Assembly: GCA_964434165.1 (NCBI GenBank)
Contig: CAYSUS010000039.1
Coordinates: 3,097-67,096 of the forward strand
Reading direction: 5' to 3'
Source: CAYSUS01 sp964434165
GTDB lineage: Bacteria; Planctomycetota; Planctomycetia; Pirellulales; Thermoguttaceae
Length of the DNA stretch: 64,000 nt
The notes beneath the pieces are model-generated. The model ran no database searches. It was not told the origin of the DNA and saw only the letters and a list, made by a program, of their open reading frames with translations. The translations under genes were made by a program, and so were the position numbers. Each line of letters begins with the position of its first letter. The stretch's first letter is position 1. Positions 1 to 8,300 of the stretch are shown here, piece by piece.

Positions 1-516
1 CACCTCCTTGCCGGCCTCGGCCAGGGTGAGGGCGGCCTGGATGCCGGCAATGCCGCCGCCCACGACCATGGCCCGGGGCGTGATCGGCACGAACTGGCGC
101 TGCAGGGCCTCGTGGTGGGCCACGCGACGCACGGCCGCAGTGACGTGCGACTTGGCCTTCTCAAAGGCCAGCTCGCCATCGTCGGTCACCCACGAGACCT
201 GCTCGCGGATGTTGGCGATCTGCACGAGGAACCGGTTCAGGCCCGCGTCCTCGGCCGCGCGCCGGAACGTGGCCTCGTGCAGATTGGGCGAACAGGCCGC
301 CACCACGATGCGGTTGAGCCGGTGCTCGGCAATGTCGCGCTTCAGCAGTTCCTGCCCGGGATCGGAGCACATGTACTTGTAGCTTCGCGCCAGCTCGACG
401 TGGGGCAGGCCCTCGGAGAATCGGGCAAGCTCCTCCACGTCGATGGTCCCGGCGATATTCGACCCGCAGTGGCAGATATAGACGCCGATCCTTAGATTGT
501 CGCTGCGCGGTTTCAT
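1..516 (-). CDS. hdrA: HdrA-like FAD/Fe-S heterodisulfide reductase subunit A (partial)
   Basis: The first 172 codons of a protein that continues beyond the left edge. It opens with an HdrA-type N-terminal segment (IGVYICHCG at about residues 10-18, then MCSDPGQ, ACSPNLHEATFR and ANIREQVSW). Near residue 155 comes a dinucleotide-binding start (AMVVGGGIAGIQAALTLAEAG), the FAD Rossmann fold of HdrA. In known systems HdrA is the flavin subunit that distributes electrons between ferredoxin, NADH or disulfide partners. The start ATG overlaps the stop of the upstream membrane Fe-S gene (ATGA), so it is the last visible member of the Etf operon. The missing C-terminus prevents checking the 4Fe-4S motifs. 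Family call is firm; the physiological partner is inferred. Confidence 0.88.
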   Translation of the reverse strand, partial: MKPRSDNLRIGVYICHCGSNIAGTIDVEELARFSEGLPHVELARSYKYMCSDPGQELLKRDIAEHRLNRIVVAACSPNLHEATFRRAAEDAGLNRFLVQIANIREQVSWVTDDGELAFEKAKSHVTAAVRRVAHHEALQRQFVPITPRAMVVGGGIAGIQAALTLAEAGKEV

Positions 517-2759
517 GCTTTCTCCCCTGCTGGGATGGTGGCTTTCTGGCTGGCGCCGGCCGCCTCGAACACGAGCTCCCCGAGATCGACGACGCGGAGC
601 TGCTCCTCCGCGCCCACGGTCTTGGCGGCGTCCTGGAACATCACGAGGTCCTTGGGACAGGCTACGACGAGCATCTCCACGCCCGGCAATTCCAGGGCCT
701 CGCGGATGCGGTTCTCTGCGGGCCGCTCCTCGATGCCCGGGGTGTCCTTCATCCAAATCCGTCCTCCCCCGGCGCCGCAGCAGAAGCTGTTCTCGCGGTT
801 GCGGGGCATCTCGACGATGGTGACGCCCAGCGCGCTTAGCACGCGCCTCGGTGCGTCGTAAATCCCGTTGAACCGGCCCAAGTAGCACGGGTCGTGGTAG
901 GTGACCGTGTGCTTGAGTCGATGGAGGAACGGCAGCTTGCCGCTCTGGATCAGCTCATCGAGCAGCTCCGTGTAGTGGCGGACCCGCTTGCCGGCGAGCA
1001 GAGCATGGGCCTCGCCGCTTCCATTGCCGCCGGCCGCGGCGTACTCGTTGCGGAGCGTGTTGTACGTGTGCGGGTCGGTAGTGATGATCTGGTCGTAGTT
1101 GTCGGAATCGAGGAACTTGAGGTTCTTCTCCTGGAGCATCCCGAAGAGGCCCTCTTCGCCCACGCGGCGCACGTCGTTGCCTGCGTTCTGCTCCTTGTCG
1201 AACAAGAGCCCCACGTCGAGCTCGGCCTGGTGGAACAGGCGCGCGATGGTGCGCGTGATCTCCTGGGCCCGCTGGTCGTAGGAGGCGTAGTCGCCCACGA
1301 ACCACAGGTACTCGGCCTTCTCCTTACGCACGTCCTTGAACTGGAAGCTGAGCCCCTTGGCCCATTCGGCCCGTTTTCTCGCCGACTGGCCGAAGGAGTT
1401 GCCGTACCGCTGCAGGTTCATCAGGGCATCCTGGAGCCCCTCGTCGATCTTGCCCTGGTCGACCAGTTGGCGGCGGAGATCGATGATCAGCCGCGGTTGC
1501 TGGACGAACACCGGGCACACCTCCTCGCACGCCCGGCACGTGCAGCAGGCCCACAGCTCCTCGGCGCTGACCGTACCGTCGTGGAGGCTGGGAGTATCGC
1601 CGTTGGCCTTGAAGGGAGTGCGCAGGAGCTTGGCATCGATCGCCTGCACCAGATCGCGGGGCGAGAGCGGAAAGCCCGTGTTGTGGCCCGGGCAGGCATC
1701 CTGGCAACGGCCGCACCACGTGCAGGCCTCGACCTGCATGAGCTGGCGCCAGGTGAAGTCGCGCACGGTGCTCACCCCCGACTCGGCCGCCACGGGCAGC
1801 GTTCCCACCGGGGCTTCCGTGCGGAGAAGCATGTTCAGCGGCGAGGCGAGCAGGTGAAACGCCTTGGTGAACGGAATCGCCAGGATCAATCCAAAGGCCA
1901 ACAGGCCGTGCACCCACCAGTTGACCTGATGAATCGCGCGGAGCGAGTCGAGCGACAGGGGAGCGAGCATCGTGCCGACCGCGTATCCGACCGGGGCCCA
2001 GCGGGCAGCGGGAAAGACCTCCTCGCCCTCGGCGATCCGGGCGATCTCTGCTTCGCGCTTCGCCTCGCTCATGTGAAGGTGCTCGGCCATCCCCTCCTCT
2101 TCCAGGACGGCGATGGCCGCCTCGGTTCCGTCGGCCCTAGCTGCCTGGGCCCGCGCATCCCAGTGAAATCCCTCGGCGATGCGCAGGCCCTCGGCCAGGA
2201 AGCCCGTCAAGGCGATCAGGGCGAGGAAAGTGAGAAAGGGGAACTTGTCCCACAGGCTCACGCCCTTGCGGGCCACAGCCAGACGCGGGGGGCGCACGAG
2301 GTACCGGCGGTAGGCGGCCATTGCCACGCCGACGATCAACAGGACGCCGAACGCGTCCATCGCCAGCTCGAAAAGGCGGTAGAAGTCGCCGCGGAGGATC
2401 TGCGCATCGAACAACAGCCACCCCACGTCCTGATCCACGGTGGCCAGGGCGGTGCCGATCAGCAGCACGACCATGCCCCAGAAGATCGCCAAATGCATGA
2501 ACAGGGCGTAGCCATCGGACCGGATCCGCGACTGGAACAGGGCGGTCTTGATCCACGCGACCAGTCTTGGCCCGTCGAGCAGCCTCACGAGCCGCTGCCG
2601 GATCGTCTCCGTGTGCGGCTCGGCCTGCCCCAGGAACCACTTGCGCACGCGCCAGACCATCCCCAGGATGAAGCCGATGACCACCAGCGGGATGAGCAGG
2701 TAGAAGAGGATCTCCGCCGCGTGGGGCACGTTCCACATGATGGGGCGGGCGAAGTTCAT
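513..2759 (-). CDS. Membrane-bound Fe-S oxidoreductase (EtfD / Etf:quinone oxidoreductase type)
   Basis: A 748-residue fusion. The N-terminus has about five membrane helices (roughly 16-35, 86-107, 132-150, 172-191 and 281-300), like a NarI/HdrE-type cytochrome-b-like domain. Two 4Fe-4S ferredoxin motifs follow (CTWCGRCQDACP near 345 and CCTCRACEEVCP near 403). Two CCG-domain cysteine clusters come last (HDPCYLGR near 618 and FCCGAGGG near 660), as in HdrD/GlpC. Proteins of this build act as Etf:(mena)quinone oxidoreductases in syntrophic bacteria and mycobacteria, accepting electrons from EtfAB and reducing quinone at the membrane. It lies directly after etfBA and overlaps the hdrA start, which fits that role. 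A 128-bp gap separates it from etfA, unusually long for this operon. Whether haem is bound was not determined. Confidence 0.88.
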   Translation of the reverse strand: MNFARPIMWNVPHAAEILFYLLIPLVVIGFILGMVWRVRKWFLGQAEPHTETIRQRLVRLLDGPRLVAWIKTALFQSRIRSDGYALFMHLAIFWGMVVLLIGTALATVDQDVGWLLFDAQILRGDFYRLFELAMDAFGVLLIVGVAMAAYRRYLVRPPRLAVARKGVSLWDKFPFLTFLALIALTGFLAEGLRIAEGFHWDARAQAARADGTEAAIAVLEEEGMAEHLHMSEAKREAEIARIAEGEEVFPAARWAPVGYAVGTMLAPLSLDSLRAIHQVNWWVHGLLAFGLILAIPFTKAFHLLASPLNMLLRTEAPVGTLPVAAESGVSTVRDFTWRQLMQVEACTWCGRCQDACPGHNTGFPLSPRDLVQAIDAKLLRTPFKANGDTPSLHDGTVSAEELWACCTCRACEEVCPVFVQQPRLIIDLRRQLVDQGKIDEGLQDALMNLQRYGNSFGQSARKRAEWAKGLSFQFKDVRKEKAEYLWFVGDYASYDQRAQEITRTIARLFHQAELDVGLLFDKEQNAGNDVRRVGEEGLFGMLQEKNLKFLDSDNYDQIITTDPHTYNTLRNEYAAAGGNGSGEAHALLAGKRVRHYTELLDELIQSGKLPFLHRLKHTVTYHDPCYLGRFNGIYDAPRRVLSALGVTIVEMPRNRENSFCCGAGGGRIWMKDTPGIEERPAENRIREALELPGVEMLVVACPKDLVMFQDAAKTVGAEEQLRVVDLGELVFEAAGASQKATIPAGEKA

Positions 2760-2814
2760 AGGTTCATCCCCACGATTGGTTCAAATCCGACCGAAACAAG
2801 ATCTCAGCGCGCTC

Positions 2815-2887
2815 AACTCAGCTCTTTGTCATTTGTGTTTTGATTCGGATTTGTTTCGGATTTCGGCATTCGTATTTCGTTTTTCCC
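2815..2887. repeat. AT-rich CGGATTT/ATTCG-type intergenic repeat candidate
   Basis: The gap between etfA and the membrane Fe-S gene is far more AT-rich than its surroundings. It is built of near-repeated short words (gattcggatttgtttcggat, then ttcggcattcgtatttcg). From memory, similar strings of CGAAT/CGGATTT words recur between planctomycete genes. It sits inside an operon, at the 3' end of etfA, and shows no clear hairpin followed by a T-tract. Confidence 0.45.
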
Positions 2888-3874
2888 CTACACCGCCGCT
2901 CCTCCCTGCTTCGCTTTGATCGCCTCGACCAGCGCGGGCAGCAGGTCCAGGGCGTCCAGTTCGGCACCGTAGTGCGCGGCCTCAAAGATCGGGGCCTTGG
3001 GATCCGTGTTAACGGCCACGATCAGGTCTGATCCCTTCATGCCCTCCTGGTGCTCAGGCGCACCGCTGATGCCCAGGGCCAGGTAGAGCTTGGGCTTGAC
3101 GGTCATGCCCGACTTGCCCACCTGGCGCGTGGCCGGCAGCCAGCCCTGGTCCACGACCGGGCGCGAGGCGCACACGGCCCCGTGCAGTGCCTCGGCCAGC
3201 TCCTCGGCCAGCTCCACGTTGTCCTGCTGCTGGATCCCCCGTCCGATGCCGACCAGGGCGTCCTGGGCCGTGATGTCGATGTCGCCGGCCTCGGGGAACA
3301 CCCATCCTTCGAAGCAGATCGACCCGGCGCCGAGCGGCACGGGACCGGCCTTGGTCTCGACCTGACCCTTGCCTGGCTGCTCGGCCGGCGCGAAGCTGCC
3401 CGGCAGCACCATCAGGACGGCCGGGCTGGCATCGATGCGCACGTCGGCCAGCATCTTGCCGCCGCAGATGCCGCAGGTCGCCGTGACGGCGTCGCCGTCG
3501 ATCACCGCGGCCTGGCACCCCACGGCCAGCGGAACGCCCAGCCGCGCTGCGAGCAGCGGGGCCAGATCCCAGCCCATCGAGGTGCTTCCCACCAGAACGG
3601 CTCTGGGGCCTAGTTCGCCGATCACCGCGGCCAGCGCCGCCACAAAGGGTTCCGGCGTGTAGGCGGCTAGAGCCGGATCGTCGATCACGAGGACTCGGTC
3701 CGCTCCCGAAAGTGCCGAAGCGAACTGGTCCCCGTCCGCGCTGAGCAGCACGGCCACCACCTCGCCGCCCGAGGCGATGGCCAACTGCCGCGCCCCGCCG
3801 AGCAGCTCCTGCGTCACGTCGGACACGGCGTCCTGCCAGATTTCCGCAATCACCAGGATGTCTTGTGCGCTCAT
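2888..3874 (-). CDS. etfA: Electron transfer flavoprotein subunit alpha
   Basis: At 328 residues this is a normal-length EtfA. The C-terminal FAD domain is clear: GRGIQQ near 207, then the ETF-alpha signature around 265-305 (YLALGISGAPEHQEGMKGSD, then IVAVNTDPKAPIF). EtfA with EtfB forms a soluble heterodimer that takes electrons from acyl-CoA and other flavin dehydrogenases. The start codon overlaps the etfB stop (ATGA), so translation is probably coupled. The next gene downstream is the membrane Fe-S oxidoreductase expected to reoxidise the flavoprotein. Whether this Etf is of the bifurcating type cannot be settled by eye. Confidence 0.93.
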   Translation of the reverse strand: MSAQDILVIAEIWQDAVSDVTQELLGGARQLAIASGGEVVAVLLSADGDQFASALSGADRVLVIDDPALAAYTPEPFVAALAAVIGELGPRAVLVGSTSMGWDLAPLLAARLGVPLAVGCQAAVIDGDAVTATCGICGGKMLADVRIDASPAVLMVLPGSFAPAEQPGKGQVETKAGPVPLGAGSICFEGWVFPEAGDIDITAQDALVGIGRGIQQQDNVELAEELAEALHGAVCASRPVVDQGWLPATRQVGKSGMTVKPKLYLALGISGAPEHQEGMKGSDLIVAVNTDPKAPIFEAAHYGAELDALDLLPALVEAIKAKQGGAAV

Positions 3875-4644
3875 TTGATCAATCCTTTCTCGGCCAGCAG
3901 GTCGGCAAGCCGGGCGGCGACTTCCTCGGGCGAGCCATCGAGCATTTCAGCGCGGCCGCCGGCTTCAGGCGCGTACATCCGTTCGACGGCCGCGCCCGTC
4001 AGCGCCGTGGGCGTCTCGGCCTCGACCTCCTCGAACTGGGCTGTCTTCATGGCGCCGCGGATACGGCTGACCGGCACGTAGCGCGGGGCCTGGTCGGCCC
4101 CGAGGATGCCCAGCACGGCCGGCGTGCGCACCGCCATCCGCCCCATCACTGCCCCCGGGAACTCCTTGCAGACCGAGACGCTGCCTGGGTCGCCGCCCGC
4201 CTTCACGCCGCGGATCACGCCGACGTACGGAAGCTCGAGCGAAGCAGCCAGAAGCGGGGCGAGCACGCCGGTCAGCTCGTCGTGGGCCTGGACTCCGACG
4301 AGCACCAGGTCGGCGTCCAGCGGCTTGACGGCCCCCGCGAGCATGGTCGCGGCAGCGTGCGGCTCGGGCGGCAAATCCTCGTCCAGGGCGACCTTGACGA
4401 TTCGGTCCGCCCCCTTGGCCGCAGCCGTGTAGAGCGTGTCGTCCACGTCGCCGCAATCCAGGGCCACGACCGTGACCGTGCCCGCGCCGGCCTCCTTGAG
4501 GAGGATAGCCTGCTCCAGGGCGTGGTCGTCGGCCTCGTTCACGAGAAACGTCGCGCCATCGTAATCCAGGGCATTGCCCTCGGCGGCGATCTCCAATGGC
4601 TCGATGAGGTCCGGGACCTGCCGGACCACGACGGCGATGTTCAT
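3871..4644 (-). CDS. etfB: Electron transfer flavoprotein subunit beta
   Basis: A 257-residue EtfB. It starts MNIAVVVRQVPDL and carries the typical nucleotide-binding regions (NEADDHALEQAILLKE near 35-50, VALDCGDVDDTLYTAAAKGAD near 60-80, LVLVGVQAHDELTGVLAPLLA near 110-130). The open frame continues upstream, but ATG 4644 is chosen because it overlaps the TGA of the preceding Fe-S gene (ATGA), has a GGGAGA ribosome-binding sequence, and gives the family's usual length. It partners EtfA from the next gene. Confidence 0.92.
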   Translation of the reverse strand: MNIAVVVRQVPDLIEPLEIAAEGNALDYDGATFLVNEADDHALEQAILLKEAGAGTVTVVALDCGDVDDTLYTAAAKGADRIVKVALDEDLPPEPHAAATMLAGAVKPLDADLVLVGVQAHDELTGVLAPLLAASLELPYVGVIRGVKAGGDPGSVSVCKEFPGAVMGRMAVRTPAVLGILGADQAPRYVPVSRIRGAMKTAQFEEVEAETPTALTGAAVERMYAPEAGGRAEMLDGSPEEVAARLADLLAEKGLIK

Positions 4645-5855
4645 GATGTCTCCCTTTCTCCCAGGTCCATCGACTCGGCCAGCAGTTCCACGACGTCGCG
4701 CACCCGGAGCTTCTGCTCCAGCCCCTGGACCTTGGCGGCGTCCTCGAAGCGCGACAGCTCGTAGGGGCAGGACACGGCCAGGACCTCGGCCCCCGTGCCG
4801 GAGGCCTCGATGACGCGGTCGTCCGAAAGGCGCCGGCCGCCGTGATCGGTGATGTGGGCGTCGAGCCACATGCCCCCGCCCCCGCCGCCGCAACACAGGG
4901 CGCTGGCGCGATTGCGGGGCATCTCCACGAGCTCGATGCCCGGGATCGCCTTCAGCAGCGACCGCGGGTCCTCGTAGCACCCCGCCCTGCGCCCCACGCA
5001 GCAGTTGTCGTGGTAGGTCACGCGGGCCTCGATCGGCCGCACGAGAAGAGGCTTAAGCTGCTCGAGGCTCTCGGCCAGGAGCATGGTGGAGTGACGGATC
5101 GGGTACGCCGCTCCAAACTTGGGGTAGTAATGGTGCAGGGCCCAGTAGGCGTGGGGATCGAGGACCGCGATCTTCTGAAAGTCGCACTTCTGGAGGAGCT
5201 TGCGGTTCTGCTCGACGAGCGTCTCAAACAGTCCCTCCTCGCCGAACATCCGATCGCACTCCCCGACTGCCTTTTCCTTATTGCCCAATACGCCCCAGGT
5301 GAGCCCAAGCTGGGTTAGGATCCGGGCGAACGCACGAGCCACGACCTGGTTGCGGGGGTAGTAGGATGGGTAGCAACCTACCAGCCACAGGACCTCGACG
5401 GGACGCGGCTCCTTGGTGAGGTCCAACACGCGCACGTCCAGGTCTTTGGCCCAATCGAGGCGCTGGCGCGGGGATTTGCCCAGCGTGTTGCCGTAGCGGA
5501 AGATGTTCTGAAAGGTCTCCTGCAACTCGGTCGGCGGCTGCAGGCCCTCCTGCATGGCCGCATCGCGCAGGGCGGGCCAGAGGCCGTCGGTCAGCTCGAT
5601 CTCGCGCGGGCAGCGGCTCGAGCACGTGTAGCACGAGACGCACATCCACAGGGCCGGACTGGCCAACACCCGATCGAGATGGCCCGAGCCGGTCTCGAGG
5701 ATCAGCTTACGGGGCGGAAACTCCATGGCCTCGCCCAACGGGCAGCTCGCCGCGCACAGGCCGCACTGCATGCAGCCCAGCGCCGGCTCGCGTTCGGCCG
5801 TCTCTGCCAGGTTCTCCAGGAACTCGTTGCCGAGAGTGGACTGCGGCGCGATCAT
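4641..5855 (-). CDS. CCG-domain (Fe-S)-binding protein, HdrC/HdrD-like
   Basis: This 404-residue soluble protein begins the operon. It has two 4Fe-4S motifs (CMQCGLCAASCPLG near 28-41 and CVSCYTCSSRCPRE near 72-85). A C-terminal CCG region follows, with HDNCCVGRRAGC near 284 and LCCGGGGGGMWL near 321. This is the HdrC+HdrB (HdrD-like) or GlpC/LutA layout, used to carry electrons between a flavoprotein and a disulfide or quinone. No membrane helices are visible, unlike the second CCG protein of the operon. Its genomic partnership with HdrA and EtfAB suggests a soluble Hdr-like branch, but the exact acceptor is unknown. GlpC- or lactate-oxidase-type roles are alternatives. Confidence 0.83.
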   Translation of the reverse strand: MIAPQSTLGNEFLENLAETAEREPALGCMQCGLCAASCPLGEAMEFPPRKLILETGSGHLDRVLASPALWMCVSCYTCSSRCPREIELTDGLWPALRDAAMQEGLQPPTELQETFQNIFRYGNTLGKSPRQRLDWAKDLDVRVLDLTKEPRPVEVLWLVGCYPSYYPRNQVVARAFARILTQLGLTWGVLGNKEKAVGECDRMFGEEGLFETLVEQNRKLLQKCDFQKIAVLDPHAYWALHHYYPKFGAAYPIRHSTMLLAESLEQLKPLLVRPIEARVTYHDNCCVGRRAGCYEDPRSLLKAIPGIELVEMPRNRASALCCGGGGGGMWLDAHITDHGGRRLSDDRVIEASGTGAEVLAVSCPYELSRFEDAAKVQGLEQKLRVRDVVELLAESMDLGERETS

Positions 5856-6319
5856 GGCGATCCTCCGGCCGGGGATGGAAGGCTGGGCACGCTCGACCTG
5901 GGCGGCTTCGCCGGCCCTTGGCTCGGCTGGCCGATGGTCGGCCGCATGCTAGCAATCGGCGTGCCCTAATCGCGTGTCAGCGGTGGATGGGACGCTAAGT
6001 GCTTGTCGCCGTGTAGATTGGGGAGAAGACCCTGCGGCAATACGCGAGAAGGGCGCTAGGGGGGATTTCCACGGAATTCCGTGGCTCTAGCGCGGGAACC
6101 CGCGACAAAGGGCGGCTGGCCCATTCGGCCGGCGCACTTGGCCGCCGCAGGCATCCCCCGAGGAGCCTTGGTGGCGCCGAAACCGGAACCGCGACCGTCA
6201 AGGCGCGGACAACCGTCAGCGTCGCTGCTACTCGCCAGCATGGACCTTGTGGCGCGGTCTCAACTTTGGATGTACCCCGTAGCGGCTTTCAGTCCGCCAA
6301 ACCGAGCAGGAGCGCCCGG
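5856..6319. other. Divergent intergenic region (promoters expected)
   Basis: No gene is convincing between the divergent Etf operon and the DUF6338 gene. Short open frames here have no recognisable domain or ribosome-binding site. It should hold the promoters for both directions. The most notable element is the 16-bp perfect palindrome at 6069-6084, listed separately. Confidence 0.5.
6069..6084. repeat. Perfect 16-bp palindrome (ccacggaattccgtgg)
   Basis: An exact self-complementary sequence with no loop, about 215 bp upstream of the Etf-operon start and 235 bp upstream of the DUF6338 start. Its dyad symmetry would fit an operator for a dimeric repressor, but there is no T-tract or second copy seen nearby. 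Function is inferred only from symmetry and location. Confidence 0.4.
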
Positions 6320-6946
6320 ATGATCCTCGGCAGCTCTGAAGTGGTGTTCTTCACGGCAGCCTTTCTGGTACCAGGCTTCGACTGGTCCGCCGTACTCGCG
6401 ATGCGCGTTCCTGCTCGCATGGGGTCGCCACAGATCCGCTTCCTCGAATCTCTCACCCTCAGTTGCATCAACCACGGACTGTGGTCGTGGGTGCTCTTTC
6501 CCGTTTTCAAGACGGGCTACCTCGACCAGCACCCGTACCTGTCGGGACTGTTCCTGTTCGGGATCACGTACGTCTCGCCAGTGATTCTTGGGCTGCTCTC
6601 CGGGATGCTACAGCAGAAAGATGCGGTGGCCCGTTTCCTTCGGTGGCTGGGTCTTCGCACGGCACATGCGACCCCTCGTGCGTGGGACCGGCATTTCGCA
6701 CGGTCAGAGCCATGCTGGGTCCTGGTGACGCTCAAGGACGGTTCGCGAGTCTACGGTTTGTTCCATCGTCGCTCCTTCGCCGCAAGTGACCCCGAGCATC
6801 GCGACCTGTTCTTGGAGGCGCACTTCCACCCTACGGATGGTGGCCAGTGGGCGCCCGTCGAGGATAGCGGTGGTGTTCTCATCATGGCCGAAGAGATCGC
6901 GGTCGTCGAGTTTCGCAGATTCCTGGAGGAGGACCATGAGCGATAA
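6320..6946 (+). CDS. DUF6338-like membrane protein
   Basis: A 208-residue protein. The N-terminal hydrophobic helix (EVVFFTAAFLVPGFDWSAVL) is followed by helices near 80-105 (LSGLFLFGITYVSPVILGLL). The soluble C-terminal half has the pattern WVLVTLKDGSRVYGLFHRRSFAAS, then HRDLFLEAHF, with GGVLIMAEEIAVVEF near the end. That pattern resembles DUF6338, a family of unknown function. ATG 6320 is chosen over the upstream frame because AGGAG lies seven bases before it and the hydrophobic segment begins there. It overlaps the following tiny gene by 11 bases. The role is unknown; an envelope location is inferred from the helices. Confidence 0.62.
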   Translation: MILGSSEVVFFTAAFLVPGFDWSAVLAMRVPARMGSPQIRFLESLTLSCINHGLWSWVLFPVFKTGYLDQHPYLSGLFLFGITYVSPVILGLLSGMLQQKDAVARFLRWLGLRTAHATPRAWDRHFARSEPCWVLVTLKDGSRVYGLFHRRSFAASDPEHRDLFLEAHFHPTDGGQWAPVEDSGGVLIMAEEIAVVEFRRFLEEDHER

Positions 6947-7115
6947 TGCCGAGCCAGCCAGTGGTCGGGAGAGCCGAGGGGTCCCTGGGCTGGGCGAGAA
7001 GATCGAAGGAGGCTACCAACCTCAGGCGAGCGCCGACGTTGATCCGAGCAAGATCAAGCCTCCGCGCGGCGACAAGGCGACCGTCACTCCGCAGAAGCCG
7101 GCTCCCAGAGAGTAA
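6936..7115 (+). CDS. Small DUF6338-associated proline-rich protein
   Basis: Fifty-nine residues starting MSDNAEP. GGAGGA lies six bases before the ATG, and the gene starts inside the 3' end of the DUF6338 gene in another frame. It is hydrophilic and low-complexity, with GYQPQA in the middle, KPPRGDKAT and PQKPAP near the end, and no cysteine or membrane helix. My recollection, not checked here, is that small GYQP/PPRG-type proteins often sit beside DUF6338 genes. The overlap and the good ribosome-binding site argue that it is real. Function unknown; it looks like an intrinsically disordered partner of the membrane protein. Confidence 0.6.
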   Translation: MSDNAEPASGRESRGVPGLGEKIEGGYQPQASADVDPSKIKPPRGDKATVTPQKPAPRE

Positions 7116-7198
7116 CCCGTCCTGACTTCACGGCGAAGACACGTCCGGCGAACGCCAGGGCGGCCGGCGGAGTTCAGCGAGTTCGGCCCGGCCCGCCG

Positions 7199-8098
7199 CT
7201 AAAGCAAATCCTTGAAGTACTCGGCCGCCGACTCCCAATCGACGGTCTCGTCGGGCTCCCTGCCGAGCTTCTCGTAGAGACGGCGCCGGCCCTTTTTGTC
7301 GTTCACGGCGATCCGGGCGGCAAAGTACAGCACGTCCTCGGCGACCTCGATGGGCACGACTACCACCCCGTCCCAGTCGCAGCCGACGATGTCGCCCGGC
7401 CGCACCAGCACGCCGCCGCATCCCACGGGCACCTCGACTCCGACGAGCTCCACGCGGCCGGGGATGATCGTCCGGCCGATCCCCCGACAGGCCACGGGGT
7501 TCTTCTGGAGTATGATCTCCTCGGTGTCGCGGGCGTAGCCGTCGGTGACGATGCCCGCCACGCCCTGGGCCTGCATGGCCATCGAGTTGTTCGATCCCCA
7601 GTACCCGCACTCGCGGGCCCCGCCGGTCGAGGTGACGACCACGCAGCCGGGGCGGACCTGGAGCTTCGCGTGCATTCCTCCCATCTCGTTCCATAGCGCG
7701 TGCTGCCGGAGGGCGTCCTCGCGTTCGATCGCCGGCATGGGTCGGTTGGTGGGCACCACGCGCATCGTGACCGCGGGCCCCCAGAAGGTCATCCCCAGCC
7801 ACAGGGGGCGCACGGCCGGGTCCATCAGGGTCAGGTTGGCGCGGCCCACCGCGTCCAGGCCGTCGGCCACGTCCGTAACGCGCAGGTACCGGCCGAAGCG
7901 CGCCGCCAACGCGTACGGGTCCTGGGCCGACCGGGCCGGAGCCGCGCGCGGCTCCTCGGCGGTCGCTTGCGCGCCCCCCAACCCGTGCGCCCCGGCCGCC
8001 GCGGCGGCCGCGGCCGACAGGGCGAGGAACTCCCGGCGCGAGGCGTGCGCGGCGCTGGGTTTCATCGTCTCGCTGGAATCCTCGCGTGGGTCGAACAT
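7199..8098 (-). CDS. Tat-exported RraA-family protein (HMG/CHA aldolase-like fold)
   Basis: A 299-residue protein with a twin-arginine leader (SRREFLALSAAAAAAAGAHGLGG), so folded export is expected. The mature part follows the RraA/MenG-like pattern: DVADGLDAVG near 75, GPAVTMRVVP near 105, GGMHAKLQVRPGCVVVTSTGGARECGYWGSN near 135-165, GIVTDGYARDTEEI near 180, and GDIVGCDWDGVVVVP near 235. Family members are RNase E inhibitors or divalent-metal aldolases of the 4-hydroxy-4-methyl-2-oxoglutarate type. The Asp of the DGYARD segment matches the metal and substrate region. ATG 8098 is preferred to the longer frame because GAGGAG lies seven bases upstream. A Tat leader is atypical for RraA itself, so a periplasmic enzyme is more likely. 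Confidence 0.78.
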   Translation of the reverse strand: MFDPREDSSETMKPSAAHASRREFLALSAAAAAAAGAHGLGGAQATAEEPRAAPARSAQDPYALAARFGRYLRVTDVADGLDAVGRANLTLMDPAVRPLWLGMTFWGPAVTMRVVPTNRPMPAIEREDALRQHALWNEMGGMHAKLQVRPGCVVVTSTGGARECGYWGSNNSMAMQAQGVAGIVTDGYARDTEEIILQKNPVACRGIGRTIIPGRVELVGVEVPVGCGGVLVRPGDIVGCDWDGVVVVPIEVAEDVLYFAARIAVNDKKGRRRLYEKLGREPDETVDWESAAEYFKDLL

Positions 8099-8300
8099 GT
8101 TGCGTCTCCTCAAATTGGTGTGCTTTCACGGATAGGGCGGCCTCGAGTCGGCCCGCACGACGGGTGCAGTATATCAGGCCGGACGGGATGGGGAGATCGC
8201 GGACCGTGCAAACCTTGGCTGCGCTGCCCGCTTCGGTTAGGATGCCGGGCCGGGGGGACTCGGAGGCCTGCGCGCCGTCGCCGCACGCGAGGAGAACCTC

